Below, piece by piece: positions 21,549 to 32,120 of a stretch of 64,000 nt of DNA. Numbering within the stretch: position 1 is the stretch's first letter; each line of letters opens with the position of its first letter. Source of the DNA: Blasia pusilla (taxonomy: Eukaryota > Marchantiophyta > Marchantiopsida > Blasiales); NCBI GenBank assembly GCA_050084515.1, contig CM114273.1:36332001-36396000 (forward strand), read 5' to 3'. Made by a program: the position numbers and the translations under genes. The notes beneath the pieces were generated by a model. It did no database searches and was not told the origin of the DNA. It saw only the letters and a program-made list of their open reading frames with translations.

Positions 21549-24286
21549 ATGCTGAGCGGTGAGGATTTCTGGCACTTGGTGGAGCGCATACTCCCCGTGT
21601 ATATTATCCTCCTCATGGGGTACGCGCTCACAAGGCTTGACGTCATTCAGAGGGTGCACGCACCTGGAATCGGTCGATGGGTCTCCCTAATCGCTGTTCC
21701 AGCCTATGTGTTTGATATACTCGCTTTCAACGACCCGTACGCAATGAGCCTCCAACTCATAGGTGCAGACTGTCTTCAGAAATTTCTTGCTCTGTTTATA
21801 GCCTGCTTGTGGTGGAAGTTCTCCAAATTCGGAAGCATCGATGGAGTTATCTCTTTCTTCATGCTGTCCACCCTTCCTAACACAGTGTTAGTTGGAGACT
21901 CTCTTCTGCAACCATTATACGGGGAGAGTGTCCATGTGCGGGTTGTGAGCATCATTTTCTTGCAAAGTCTGCTATGGTACAACTTGTGCATCGTCCTATA
22001 TGAACTACGGACTGTGATGCTGGAATTAAGAGAGATGACTTCTCAGATTCCGCTGCAATCGATCAGCGTTCATCCCAACTCTGGCCCGATCAGGCTTGCA
22101 GAGAATACCGCCATGGGTCAAGTCGCCACTAATGCGGAGGGTAAAGAGAACATGCACAGCGACCAGAGTGGCTCACACATCTCGGCCTCTAGGTTGCCGA
22201 CTGTATTGGCGAGTCCTGCCATACAGCGGTCAACATCTGCTCCCGCAAGTGTATCTTTCTCGAGGGTGTTGCCAATGTTTTTTGGCCCTAGCAGAATCCA
22301 TGTGGACGAGGATGCTGTACTTCCGGAGTGGACAGGTAAAAATACATGCTTTATTCATACTTGTGTCTGAATTTCGAGGTTGAGCAATGTACCTAGTGTT
22401 TTGATTCTAACGCAGATCAGCGGTAAACCAGGTGCTTGTACATGGATGGCAAGAACTTTTAAGAAGATTAAGTTTGAAGTCATTTTCTATGGTAATTTCT
22501 GGCTGTAGGTCACCTATGTGCACTGAGAATATTTGAGTGGCATGTGGTTGCGCTGCAGATGATAAACCACCAGTTTTTGAAGATGCTGCGTCTGACGTCC
22601 ACAGCAGTGAATTTAGGAACGACTTGAGAACAACATCGATGGGTCACGTTAACAGGTTACATGCAAACACAGAGGCTGAAGTCAGCCGAAATCTGTCGGT
22701 CAAGGACGAGGTGCTGGCCGTCGAAGACTCGGACAAGGCAAGAGGAGATTTGGGTTCGGGAATGAGCAGGCTTGCATACGGAAGATTACTGATGATAAAA
22801 ATTTTCCATCGGGTCAAATACGCACCATTAACATATGCGAGCATTGTCGGCTTTTCTTACTCATTGCTAGCGCAGAAGTAAGCGATGTTCAATCCCCCTT
22901 CCCATTTGTTCAATAACTTGCCCACGGATATGTTCAGGGCGACCAATCTGGCTAGATGAAAATAAGCCCGACGTACCTGGGAGTATGGGAATCATGTCAA
23001 AGCTCCGGTCTAGTCAAACTATGTGTTTGGAACTGCAACCTGTCTCGTTGAGGAACCATAAATAAAAGGTCATAGAGCTGTAATCGAAGGGTGTGCACCC
23101 CGGGCAAGGCAAGGGAGATTTTCAGTTGCATGTGGTAATTATCATCCTGTAATTGCCGTGGAGTCAAAATCCGAATTAAATATAGAATCTGTGGAGGACT
23201 CCAGCCAAGGTCGTTGAATTGAGTAGCGGTAGCGTGGGACAACCTTTAGAAACCTCGTGGCTGACCATTGCGATATGATGCAGATACAATTGGACAATGC
23301 CGTACACCTTGAAGACCTCCGTGAAACTCATAAGTCAGGGCGCTATTGGGATGGCTATCTTCCTTCTAGGTAATGTTGCCCCGGGCGAGCGGCCATCGTC
23401 GAGATCTAACTTGGAATATTCTTTGCTTGCTCTTGTTCTTATTCTAGTCGTCTTATCGATCGATCCTATCCTCCCGAGCCGGATGAAATGTCCATCAGAA
23501 ACTCCAAGAAAGGGCGTGTGATAACTTTCGAAACCAAACAATCTGATAGCTGAGTTAAACCGCTACTAACCCATTTCCTGTTCCACGAAGCAGGAATGTC
23601 ATGGGCCTACTCTGGGCGTTTGATCTCTGGTGGATTCCGAGAAATGGGCTACGGTATGATCATTCGATTTCTGGCAGGTCCAATTATAATGGCAGTTACA
23701 TCAGTGATGGTAGGGCTCCGAGGGGTCGATTTGCGATTCGCCATTCTCCAAGTAAGATCGAATCTCTCCGAGGCTCCGTATAGTAATGTACTTGCCAAGA
23801 CTGTCGCTGATATTTGTTTTTAGTTGTTTTTTGAACTGACCGTCTCTAAATTTGTATCGGGCTCGCTGATCTTTCAAGTGAAAACGTGTGTCATGGCCAT
23901 TGACCTAACTCCTAGTTCTTCTGCAGGCTGTTATTCCACAAGGAGTAATATCTTTTGTACTCGCTAAGGAGTATAATCTGAATGTCGATCTCTTCTGCAC
24001 AGCGTACCTTCCAACACTTAATCCTGAATCACGCGAGTGAATTCTTCATCTCTTAACGAGAGATAGCTTCAAAATTTAGGTTACAACAGATGCGAGCATG
24101 TGTCACATTGAAGCACGTTGAAGCTCGCAGCAAATTCCAATTGACATAGATCTGAAAAGCAGATTTGAATAATAGCGCGCGTATAACTGATAGTACTCTT
24201 GTGTATTGTGTCAAAACAGGGTAATCTTTCAACTATTGGTTTTCGTGCCAATCGCGATCGCCTACTACTCGATCCTCGAAATCTGA
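21549..24286 (+). CDS. PIN: PIN-FORMED family auxin efflux carrier (six exons)
   Basis: A membrane exporter of indole-3-acetic acid. Exons that keep frame with GT-AG introns: 21549-22335, 22559-22877, 23284-23369, 23594-23751, 23927-24003 and 24220-24286. They total 1494 bases, 497 codons plus TGA. Residues about 10-155 form the N-terminal helix bundle, with NDPYAM (61-66), ADCLQK (73-78) and STLPNTVLVG (107-116). The loop spans about 157-340. The C-terminal bundle has RFLAGPIIMAV (421-431), GLRGVDLRFAILQ (438-450) and IPQGVISFVLAKEYN (453-467), ending in the PIN-like TA-VIFQ...YYSILEI. Asp74, Lys78 and Asn111 sit where auxin-binding-site residues lie in solved PIN structures (from memory). 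The loop is intermediate in length and I do not see the conserved phosphorylated TPRxS repeats of canonical PINs. The usual NPNTYSS motif is replaced by KYAPLTYAS. Confidence 0.93.
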
Positions 24287-27200
24287 AAGTGAAAAATGAT
24301 CAATTGCAGCATTCAGAATCGGGCCCATGAAAATAGTCGGAATGCGAGTAAGTTTGTCGGATCCACCATCTCGAATGTAAATAAAATTGGTTAGTGGATC
24401 CAACGTTTGAGGTCACGAAATCACGAGCACGCAGAATTTCCATGAGAGATTGGCCTCTTCCCATACAGATGTACTGATCCAATCTAATTCAGTGCAGCTG
24501 GATTTATGAAATTCCTAGGTTCTAGGGAAAGAATTACTAGTAAATTAATTTGTCACTCCAATAAGATGCAAAAACAAAATACCAAGAAAATAACACAACC
24601 GAATGTACAGCTGATTTAAATTTTGACCTCGGTACGAACTGAAAAGGAAAATATTCCGGATGAAAAATGACGGAGCTCTTAGCAGTCACATCTAGGTCGC
24701 CACAATGTTCCGATTGAGAAGAGAATGAATAAAAGTTTAAATCATTATTTGAAAGAGTTGAGAGTTTGGATGATGTAGACCAAACACTCAATGGTAATTT
24801 AATGGTAGGTACATTTCTGGTCAGAAACATCCACGTGTGCTACAATTATTTAGTATGATGATATGATCAATGAAGTAATTTATCCATCCGAGAGTAAAGA
24901 AAATGCATCCAAATCTCAATTTTGCTTCATTCATCAACACCTTCCATTTTCCTGTCCCGGACTGGAGAAAGTGTAGGAAATACCTTTGGGATATCAACCA
25001 CTAGATATTCGATGCAAGCAAAGTAAAAACCTTAACGTCCAAACTCAATGAGAGATCTTAACCTTGTTGGATCACGATTGTTCTCGGTCTTCTAAGTGGG
25101 CACCAATTGTACTAAGTTTACGCAGAATGTCTCATATCCCGGTCCAACCACGCACACGAAGTCTGTCGACTGTAATTCAGACCTTCGAACTCGGAAGGAT
25201 TTCGGCAACAACACCTTTCATATCAAATGATTTGACAATTCAGAAGCTTGCTAATGTGACATGAACGAGATGGACTGGACCTCATTCCATATTGCCATGT
25301 GCACGGGGTGCATTCAGTGACGACTTGCTTCCGACAGATGCTAGATTAAATGTAATCGTCACAGGCACATCCGCAGACATAAAAGTCACTTCTCAAACAA
25401 ATCATGGCAAAAACGGAAATTTCAACATTTGAACGCGACGACAATCAACTTTGTAACGTCGTCGCTTGAACAAGTGACTTGATAGTTCTATTAACTGACA
25501 AGAGGCTTGACTCACCAGAGTAACCCAAGACTTAAACGTCATGAACGGCAGCTAAGTCCCCCTCTGATGAGACTGATTCGGAAGTTGGTCCAGATAAAGC
25601 CACCCTCGAATCTGTTAAGCTCCTCCGATAAATCATATTTGTAATAGTTCACGCTCACCTATTCGCGAAAATCAAACTCTCTTGACACTAGATTTCTCGT
25701 AAACAATTATCTCACACCAACAACTACGGTACGAAGATCAAATGTGCAGATCAGCAAGTCTCAGAGTGGACTTAGATCGACTCAACCTGCACGCGAAGAG
25801 GAAAGCGGACAAATTTGAATCCAAATCATCCTCGAAATTTCGCCAACAGCAATATGGACGAACGCGAACTGGCCAAAACAGTCGAGTGAATAAAAGTCAA
25901 TGCGAAGAAAGTGTCGACACAAGTAGTTGGGTGAGGTACGATACACTGTGCTCATCGCAATCGCCACACTAGAACTTCTGTAACTTCAATCATCCAAGTT
26001 TATGTCTCTAAACACGGATATACTGTGCCAGCCTGTTAACATTGCCCTAGCAGTGTGAGGTAGCCCACTATGAGCTGACTTGGTCATGATCAGCATTTGC
26101 ATTAGTCAGCTCTTTGATCTCAGATAGCTCAACAAGTTACACAGTGATGTCTTCCTGTGGTAAATAAGTGGCCAGCAGACGCTAATCTCGATGTTCCACG
26201 GCGATTTAGGAGCAAATGGAAGAGGCCATCAGGTGTATCACAGGTGTGCATTGGTAAGCGCTTCATCAAACCACTGTACAGTTTGGCCGACAACACATAC
26301 CTCCATGATCTCTTGGATATGATAGGAAACTCACAGCAAGATCTCGAATCGCTTGCGGCACGGAACAAGAGCTCTGGGCCACCAGGAGCCATACTCGCGG
26401 AAGAATACAAACTTGATGAAAGATTGCAAGACGGATCCAAAAACTGAGCATCGACTTCCTAAATTTAACCCATCACAAGCTCAACACGCACGCATATCAT
26501 ACCACACAAAAGTCCACGCCCATTCTTGAATGCATATGCTCAGACATAGATTGACACCCTCGAACTTCTACCCAGATCTTGATGTCTGTAGAAACACCAT
26601 CACTGCAGGAGCGACCAGATCAACTGTCTGGAGGAAAGAATGTGCTTCAAAAATTGCTTACAGAATTAGATAGAGCCATTTTCCTGGCTCAATCATCAAT
26701 TGAACAAGGCTGCCTCTTCTTTCGACTTACAATCCCGTCTTAGTCCAGGTTAAAATTGCTTACTAGATTAGAACAGTCGCCGATTTCAAGAATGGAAAGC
26801 CCGTAGCCTATTTAAGTCTAACTGGAATGAAGTGAGAGCTTCTGCTATGGCACGACGCAGCTAGTATCGACCAGTTCCTGAGATACCTACCATCCGCTGG
26901 TCCATAATACTGCTCCTCGAAGGCGCAGAGGTGAGAACATGGAACATGCACCTTCCCGAATCGATGTTAAAAATGTGTCCGGTAGCCGTTGAATCAACCC
27001 TTCCCTTCGAAGAAATTTTTTCTTAGATCTTGATCATGAAGACTGGTTTTTCAGCAGATTCGGGACTCGCTGAAAGTTTTTCAGATTCTGCGGACTGGAG
27101 AAGGGAACACGACAATTGAAGTCACAAAATTACGACTCTCAAATTCTGGACAGGTAAGCTCTGATGCATCATGATCCCCTGTCAGACCAGAGTGTCTCGT

Positions 27201-27845
27201 TCAAGGAACGCTACTGGTATCAGGTTGACCTGACCGTCTTGCAACGGATCTGCAAGATTCAGGCGGATCATGCATGACTACTTCGTTACCTTAACTCTAG
27301 GGTGAACATCAGACGTTTATTTTACAGCTCTGAGAAATTATCTAAGGATCTACTCTGGTATCCTCTCCGACCTGCAAGCCATCACATACGCTTATTAGCT
27401 ATTATGAAACACTTCTGCGCTTTGGATTTTGGCTGCAATTTGCAAGTCGCTCCAGCCAAGAAGCAATTCACATTAATCTTTGGTGAAGTGAATAGAGCTC
27501 CAGAACTTCATCATCGAGAGCACTCCCGATAGGGAAAGTCTCCTGGTTCTACAGACCAATTGATGGCTAAACTTTCCCATGATCCAAACGCAAGGGTGTA
27601 TCTGTTGACAATGATGGAGGAACAGCTGCATTTGAGAAAGGAGGAGGAGTTAATGAACAGTAACGGCTTCTACAGAACAACCTCTTTCTGGATAGAAAAC
27701 CATCTTTCGATAGTTATGGAAATGATAGGCACTCCTATAGCCTTGTATGAAAATGCAGCCTATCTGACAAGAGGGATTCTCACATTGAATTCACTGCAGA
27801 TAAATATCAGCGAGAATGATCAAATAAATCGTAACAAAGTTGGAG
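24287..27845. other. Genic-composition region between PIN and the next gene, unassigned
   Basis: About 3.5 kb of moderate GC with exon-like pieces that I cannot join into a protein. On the plus strand, 27055-27153 is open between a TTTTTCAG-like acceptor and GTAAGC (reading IRDSLKVFQILRTGEG...), and 26195-26261 and 26279-26420 are similar. On the minus strand it should hold the remaining exons of the gene starting at 28925, but I found no convincing downstream exon. No transposon signatures were seen, so the 3' ends of two convergent genes are plausible here. Confidence 0.35.
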
Positions 27846-27851
27846 GCTAAC

Positions 27852-28925
27852 CTGAGGATGCTATCCATAGGCAGAAGTAACACAGAAACACGACCAACGG
27901 AATGAGGTGGACGATGTTCTCCGGTTGAAATCTTGAATCTCTTTTTCCAGATTTCTCGATAGAGAATCCTCTTTGTCCGATGTCAAGGACTGCCGCACCA
28001 GTTGAGCTTTTCGGCAAACTTGCTCCATTCGATCTAGGTGGCGAAGCTACTGAGGCTGATGACGTTAAAGGCACCAATTCCTCCGCAGATATATTCAAGT
28101 GTACACTGTGAGAGCGCTGCATCTTGAAACCCGGGAAAACGCACCTGTAAGATCAGTAATTCTTTCCGCCCGCTTTGAAGAAATCTCACGGACTTCACAA
28201 AAGATAGCAATTCTCTCTAGACCGAAATGAAGAAAAGGGGACAAGCTCTTGGACAGGATATGATCGGAAATAACGGTGGCAGTAAAAGAAATCTGAGAGG
28301 AGAGACAAACATTCACGGATGGATCAAAGAGAAAATCATACATGCACTGAAATCAGTACTACGAGAGACTGTCTAGTACGAGTACCGGGACGGGAACGAA
28401 TGACAGTTACAAAATCGGCAAGAAATATAAAGTATCCTGTGTTTAATTATAAACGGAAAGAACAAAAGACGATTCAGGCGCCCAGGCTAATTGAATCACA
28501 CCAGAGGCGAGACACTAGGTGATGCACGGCAGGCGAGAAAGAGAAACGAAAGCAAGATTTGTAGGCAATCCAACGCGCCTGTCCCGATATCCCTCTTTCC
28601 ACCTACAGGAGAGAAAATGTCGAAATGAAACTCTAAATTTTTTTCCTTGAGTACGGCAGCGGCCAGATCTCGCCAGGATTTCCCCAGCGCTACAATCCAG
28701 ACATGATCTCGATGGCTACAAAAGCAGATTACGCGTGATTCTATAACGCCGCAGAACTTTGACGCCATAATATGTAATCATCTCTCTAAGTTAGCTCGTC
28801 CGTCCAAACGACGAATTCGATCCCCGAAAACCCCTGCATGCACGTATGATTTCAAAGTAACTACCTGCTCATCCTCGATGTTCTCCTGCCCCACATCGAC
28901 CGTGTCTGGCTTCCCTTCTCCTGCC
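27852..28925 (-). CDS. 5' part of a probable membrane-protein gene (unidentified)
   Basis: The first exon is about 28863-28925: MAGEGKPDTVDVGQENIEDEQ followed directly by the donor GTAGTTAC. A later exon, about 27852-28124 after an AG, encodes MQRSHSVHLNISAEELVPLT, a Ser/Pro-rich stretch, KSGKRDSRFQPENI and one strong hydrophobic helix, HLIPLVVFLCYFCLWIASS, ending at donor GTTAGC in phase 1. Both pieces are in the same phase (0) and could be joined directly, though a middle exon is possible. One uncleaved N-terminal helix preceded by basic residues suggests a type II membrane protein, for example of the endomembrane system. I do not recognise the family and could not find the rest. The GC-rich 28.93-29.2 kb stretch would be its promoter and leader. 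Confidence 0.4.
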
Positions 28926-29391
28926 ATTGTTTCCTCCTCACCTCTCCAATCCGCCCGCCAATCGCTTACCTCCGCTGACCTCCGCGTCGCCAAATTATGG
29001 GAACTGGGGCGGATTCACTCCCTACCCTCCCCCCATCGCAGCCTTCACATTCTCACTTTCCGGCCGGCCGTCATCGCGCGTCAACGCAACGCCGGTTCTG
29101 GTCCCGGCTCTTCTAACGTCCGACTTTTTTCCCACTGCGAGCATTCTTATTCGATTTTCATTACGAGTACGACAACAGCGCCAGTAATCGCCTAATTCAA
29201 TTCCGAGTGGGCTTGCTGGGCCCCCTCGAAAAAAAGGCGCGTCCTAAATACCAAACCAGTTCCCTTGGTTTTTTTTTGTTTTTCTTTTTAATAAAAACAC
29301 CCACTTAAATATCCTTAACACCCACTTAAACAAGTTCGTTCCGGGTGGGGCACGGCGAGAGGGAATCGAGAGGATTCTCGGGCATCGCGAA

Positions 29392-29886
29392 ATGCGGGTG
29401 TGGCATGCGGCGGCGGCAAAGTTGGTAGATATGCCAGCTCGACCGGCCATAGAACGGGCCATGGTAACACCTGGCGTGGTGTTATTGGATAACCGAGTTG
29501 GAGTATTTCGCTTGGTTAGTTTGACAGGGAAAATTTACCACCCACAACACGTCTTACTTGATTCGAGAGCGCAGCCCTTGATGTTAGGGAAGGCGGCGTG
29601 TTTAGCGTTGGGGTTACGAAAGGCCGACATTGAGCCTTGTCCCTTCCAAATATAGACCTCGATGGGGGGTGCATCACCCATGCAGTATATGACTCAACAA
29701 GAGATAGTTGTCAAAGTCCAAGCAGAGCATGTGACAGATAGTGTTATGGTGCGCACACGTGCGATTACGACAGCAGCTGAGTCGTATGATGTGTTGGTGG
29801 AGAGTACAATGCTATATCCCCTAGGATTCATCCTTGACTTTTGGGATAAGACCGTTGCTTATCGGCCAGGGTGGCGGTCAAGTGAC
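29392..29886 (+). pseudogene. Retropepsin-like protease domain of the gypsy element
   Basis: The segment HVLLDSRAQPLMLG (residues 53-66 of the frame) is the catalytic loop of a gypsy aspartic protease, normally LLDSGA; Asp57 is kept but the Gly is Arg here. It is followed by CPFQI, a TAG stop, TSMGGASPM, then YDVLVESTMLYPLGFILDFW, which matches the end of plant gypsy proteases (YDVLVGxxxLYPLGFxLDxW). The protease would process the polyprotein in the virus-like particle. The frame continues through two TAG stops into the methyltransferase, so both were parts of one polyprotein. Confidence 0.65.
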
Positions 29887-30150
29887 GGGAGGATGAGTCA
29901 GTTACCCGTACAGTTTGCGAGACGAAGTGGTCGACCACGAGACGAGTTTGTGACCAAGTTGGTAGCTTTCACAGGTAGTGTTAGCTGGCCAGGAGAGTTG
30001 TTGGAGGGGAATGCACATGCAGAGGATATCCCAGTAGCGGATAGTCTCACGGAGAGACAGGCCATGGCGGATGTCTCTTCCCATGGTGGCAAGACCTCTT
30101 CACCATTATGGCGTACGACTCTAGAGCTATAGAGGAGTGCCGACGACCTC

Positions 30151-31163
30151 GTGAGCGAGGCATGGAGTCATGCCTTTATCCGGGAGTTGCGACAGTCAGG
30201 TGGCAATCGTGCTCCTAGAGTGGAGACGTTGACACCACTAGATGCCACACTCGTTGTGTGGCAATGTCTAGAGGAGGGTGGTAGGGTGTTAGATCTCTTC
30301 GGAGGGATTAGCATCGGATTAACTGCGATGTTGCAGGCGGGCCTACGGGTGCATCAGTGCCTTTACGTAGAGAGAGATGAGACCGCGCGGCGAGTATCAT
30401 TACGTCACGTGGCGAGATTGGTCCAGACGTATCTTGAGTTGTTTTGGGTATCTGCAGTACGAGGGTATTAGCATACACTACCCGCCAACATCTCTTTGGT
30501 GGGAGCATAGGATCTAGATAGAGTTGGCACCATTCATTTGGTGATTGCTGGATGGCCATGTCAGGGTCATTCATCAGCTGGCCGAGGGTTTGGATTGCAG
30601 AATCCGAGGTCAAGGATGTTTTGGGAGATGCTACGAGTAGTGAAACTCTTGCAAGAGATCGAGTCACACATGTTCTCCGGCGTATATTTTGGAGAACGTG
30701 CCATTATTGGGAGACACTCATGCACGTGTGATGACGAGCATACATCAGATGAGGTCCTAGTTAGGACCTGTTGTGTTGTTAGATGCAGCGAGAGTTGGAT
30801 CACGCGCCCACCGTCCACGGTTGTGGTGGACAAACCTAATATTATCAGAGGTACTGAGTCGAGCATACGATGGAGTCCAGAGAGTACCACATCTCACATA
30901 ATTTGCTATTTTGGGCTCAGGGCGTCGATCTCAGTGGATGACAAGGGATGATGGACCACCGTTGGCCATAACCAATAGGATGTGGGGGGTTGAGGATAGC
31001 CTTACCTACGTTGGTGAGCTTCCCAGCATCCCATGCCTTTCGTCAGGGAGGGCCAATCATGATTTGGGATGAGGTAATCCGAGCATTGGAGGAGCCTAGG
31101 GCAGATGAGCGTGAGCGCGCCATTGGGTTCGCTACGGGTACTACAGCGGTGCCAGGTATGAAT
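30151..31163 (+). pseudogene. Dnmt3-like C5-cytosine DNA methyltransferase domain
   Basis: Motif I is RVLDLFGGISIGL (about 30280-30318), the AdoMet-binding loop. Motif IV is VIAGWPCQGHSSAGRG (about 30541-30588), with the catalytic Cys at 30559-30561. After a +1 frame change, motif VI is YILENVP (30683-30703) and motif VIII is VGSRAHRPRLWWTNL (about 30794-30838). A second frame change in a run of six G near 30980 leads to LPTLVSFPASHAFRQ and the motif IX-like ADERERAIGFATGTTAVPGM (about 31101-31160). The AHRPRxxWTNL and ERxxGF patterns point to the Dnmt3/DRM-type branch. The end of the fold (motif X) seems lost, because reverse transcriptase begins straight after. Such an enzyme would methylate cytosines in DNA, perhaps marking its own copies; that role is inference. 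Confidence 0.85.
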
Positions 31164-31760
31164 GAGTATGCATCTGCCACAGTCATGCCAGCAAAGAAGG
31201 ATATGTATGGCAATTGGATGGCTAGGCGGATGTACGTGCGGGGATTACCGACCTATCAACCGTCAAAAAAAGTCGGATTGATATGCCATGCCTACTCATG
31301 AGGAGATCTTTGATGCGGTAGGGCATGCAAAGATCTTCAATATTTTAGATCTCCGTGTTGGCTATCATCAGCTTCCTATCATGTTGGAGGACAAGGAGAA
31401 GACAGCATTCTGGGGCATAGATTGGTTCGGGAGAGATTGTTTGTATCGGTGGCGGTTCTTACCGTTTGGGTTAAAGAACACACCTACGGAGTTTCAGAGA
31501 GTGATGGATAGGATTCTGGCTGGCTTGGATTTTGTACAGTGTTACATAGATGATATTTTTATCTTCAATTCTATGGTTGAAGAGCATGAGCGACATGTGG
31601 AGGAGGTGTTTTGACAATTGCAATTACATGGACTGAAGTTACATCTAGGCAAGAGCATATTCTTTCATGAGCAGATTGAGTACTTGGGACACACCATATA
31701 CCCGAGTGGGTTAGGTGTTCAGCAGAAAAGGTGGAGGCTATTGCGCATATTCCACGCCCT
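31164..31760 (+). pseudogene. Ty3/gypsy reverse transcriptase domain
   Basis: The domain starts with YASATVMPAKKDMYGNW, changes frame near 31225, and continues through GDYRPINRQ, ILDLRVGYHQLPI, TAFWGIDWFGRDCLYRWRFL, PFGLKNTPTEFQRVMD and the catalytic QCYIDDIFIF (about 31534-31563). It then reaches LHGLKLHLGKSIFF and IEYLGHTIYPSG. This is the standard gypsy reverse transcriptase order with the YxDD box intact. Stops within the canonical frame (TGA near 31281 and at 31612) sit where Arg or Gln codons are usual. It is the best-preserved domain of the element. Confidence 0.9.
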
Positions 31761-31860
31761 ATAGATGTGAGTCGAGTTCGAGCGTTTCTGGGACTGGAAA
31801 ACTTTTATCAACGGTATGTCAAGGGTTTTAGAGCGATCGCGAAGTCTTTGACCTTGTTGA

Positions 31861-32115
31861 CGAGACTTGATTAGGTTTGGTTTTGGGGAGATGATCAAGA
31901 GCAAGCATTTCAAGAGCTCAAGGATAGGTTGACGTCCTCACCCATTTTATACAGACCGATTAGGGGTTGCCCATTCCAGTTGCATACGGATTGGAGTATG
32001 TTGGATCGTTGGAGCACCTCTCTTGTTGTGTGTGAGATAAGACCAAGGTTATAGCATCTGGATGTTCTCAGAGCACAGGGTGGACGAGGCTCGATATGCC
32101 AATGTAGATTGAGGA
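31861..32115 (+). pseudogene. RNase H domain fragment of the gypsy element
   Basis: It reads VWFWGDDQEQAFQELKDRLT, SSPILYRPI, then CPFQLHTDWSML, where TDWS holds the first acidic residue of gypsy RNase H. After a frame change come HRVDEARYAN and GVKF, the usual EARYxxxEGE-like segment. It breaks off near 32115 and no integrase follows, so the element is truncated here. Confidence 0.75.
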
Positions 32116-32120
32116 GTGAA

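Larger units (their letters stand above)
29392..32120 (+). mobile_element. Decayed Ty3/gypsy pol carrying a DNA methyltransferase
   Basis: On the plus strand the order is aspartic protease, cytosine-5 DNA methyltransferase, reverse transcriptase, RNase H. There is no gag, integrase or recognisable LTR pair, so it is truncated at both ends. Reading-frame changes occur near 30640-30680, 30985 and 31225, and in-frame stops at 29653, 30130, 30469, 30508 and 30758 (all TAG), near 30898 (TAA), near 31281 and at 31612 (TGA) and at 31872 (TAG). It is therefore a dead copy of a once-complete element. Retroelements that captured cytosine methyltransferases have been reported in Klebsormidium and Symbiodinium (from memory). 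The element lies just upstream of the promoter of the minus-strand gene starting at 28925. Confidence 0.85.

Noticed and set aside
26157-27153. Plus-strand exon-like pieces forming a gene after PIN
   Set aside because: Individual pieces have plausible splice sites but could not be joined into a protein with a recognisable domain, so no gene is called.
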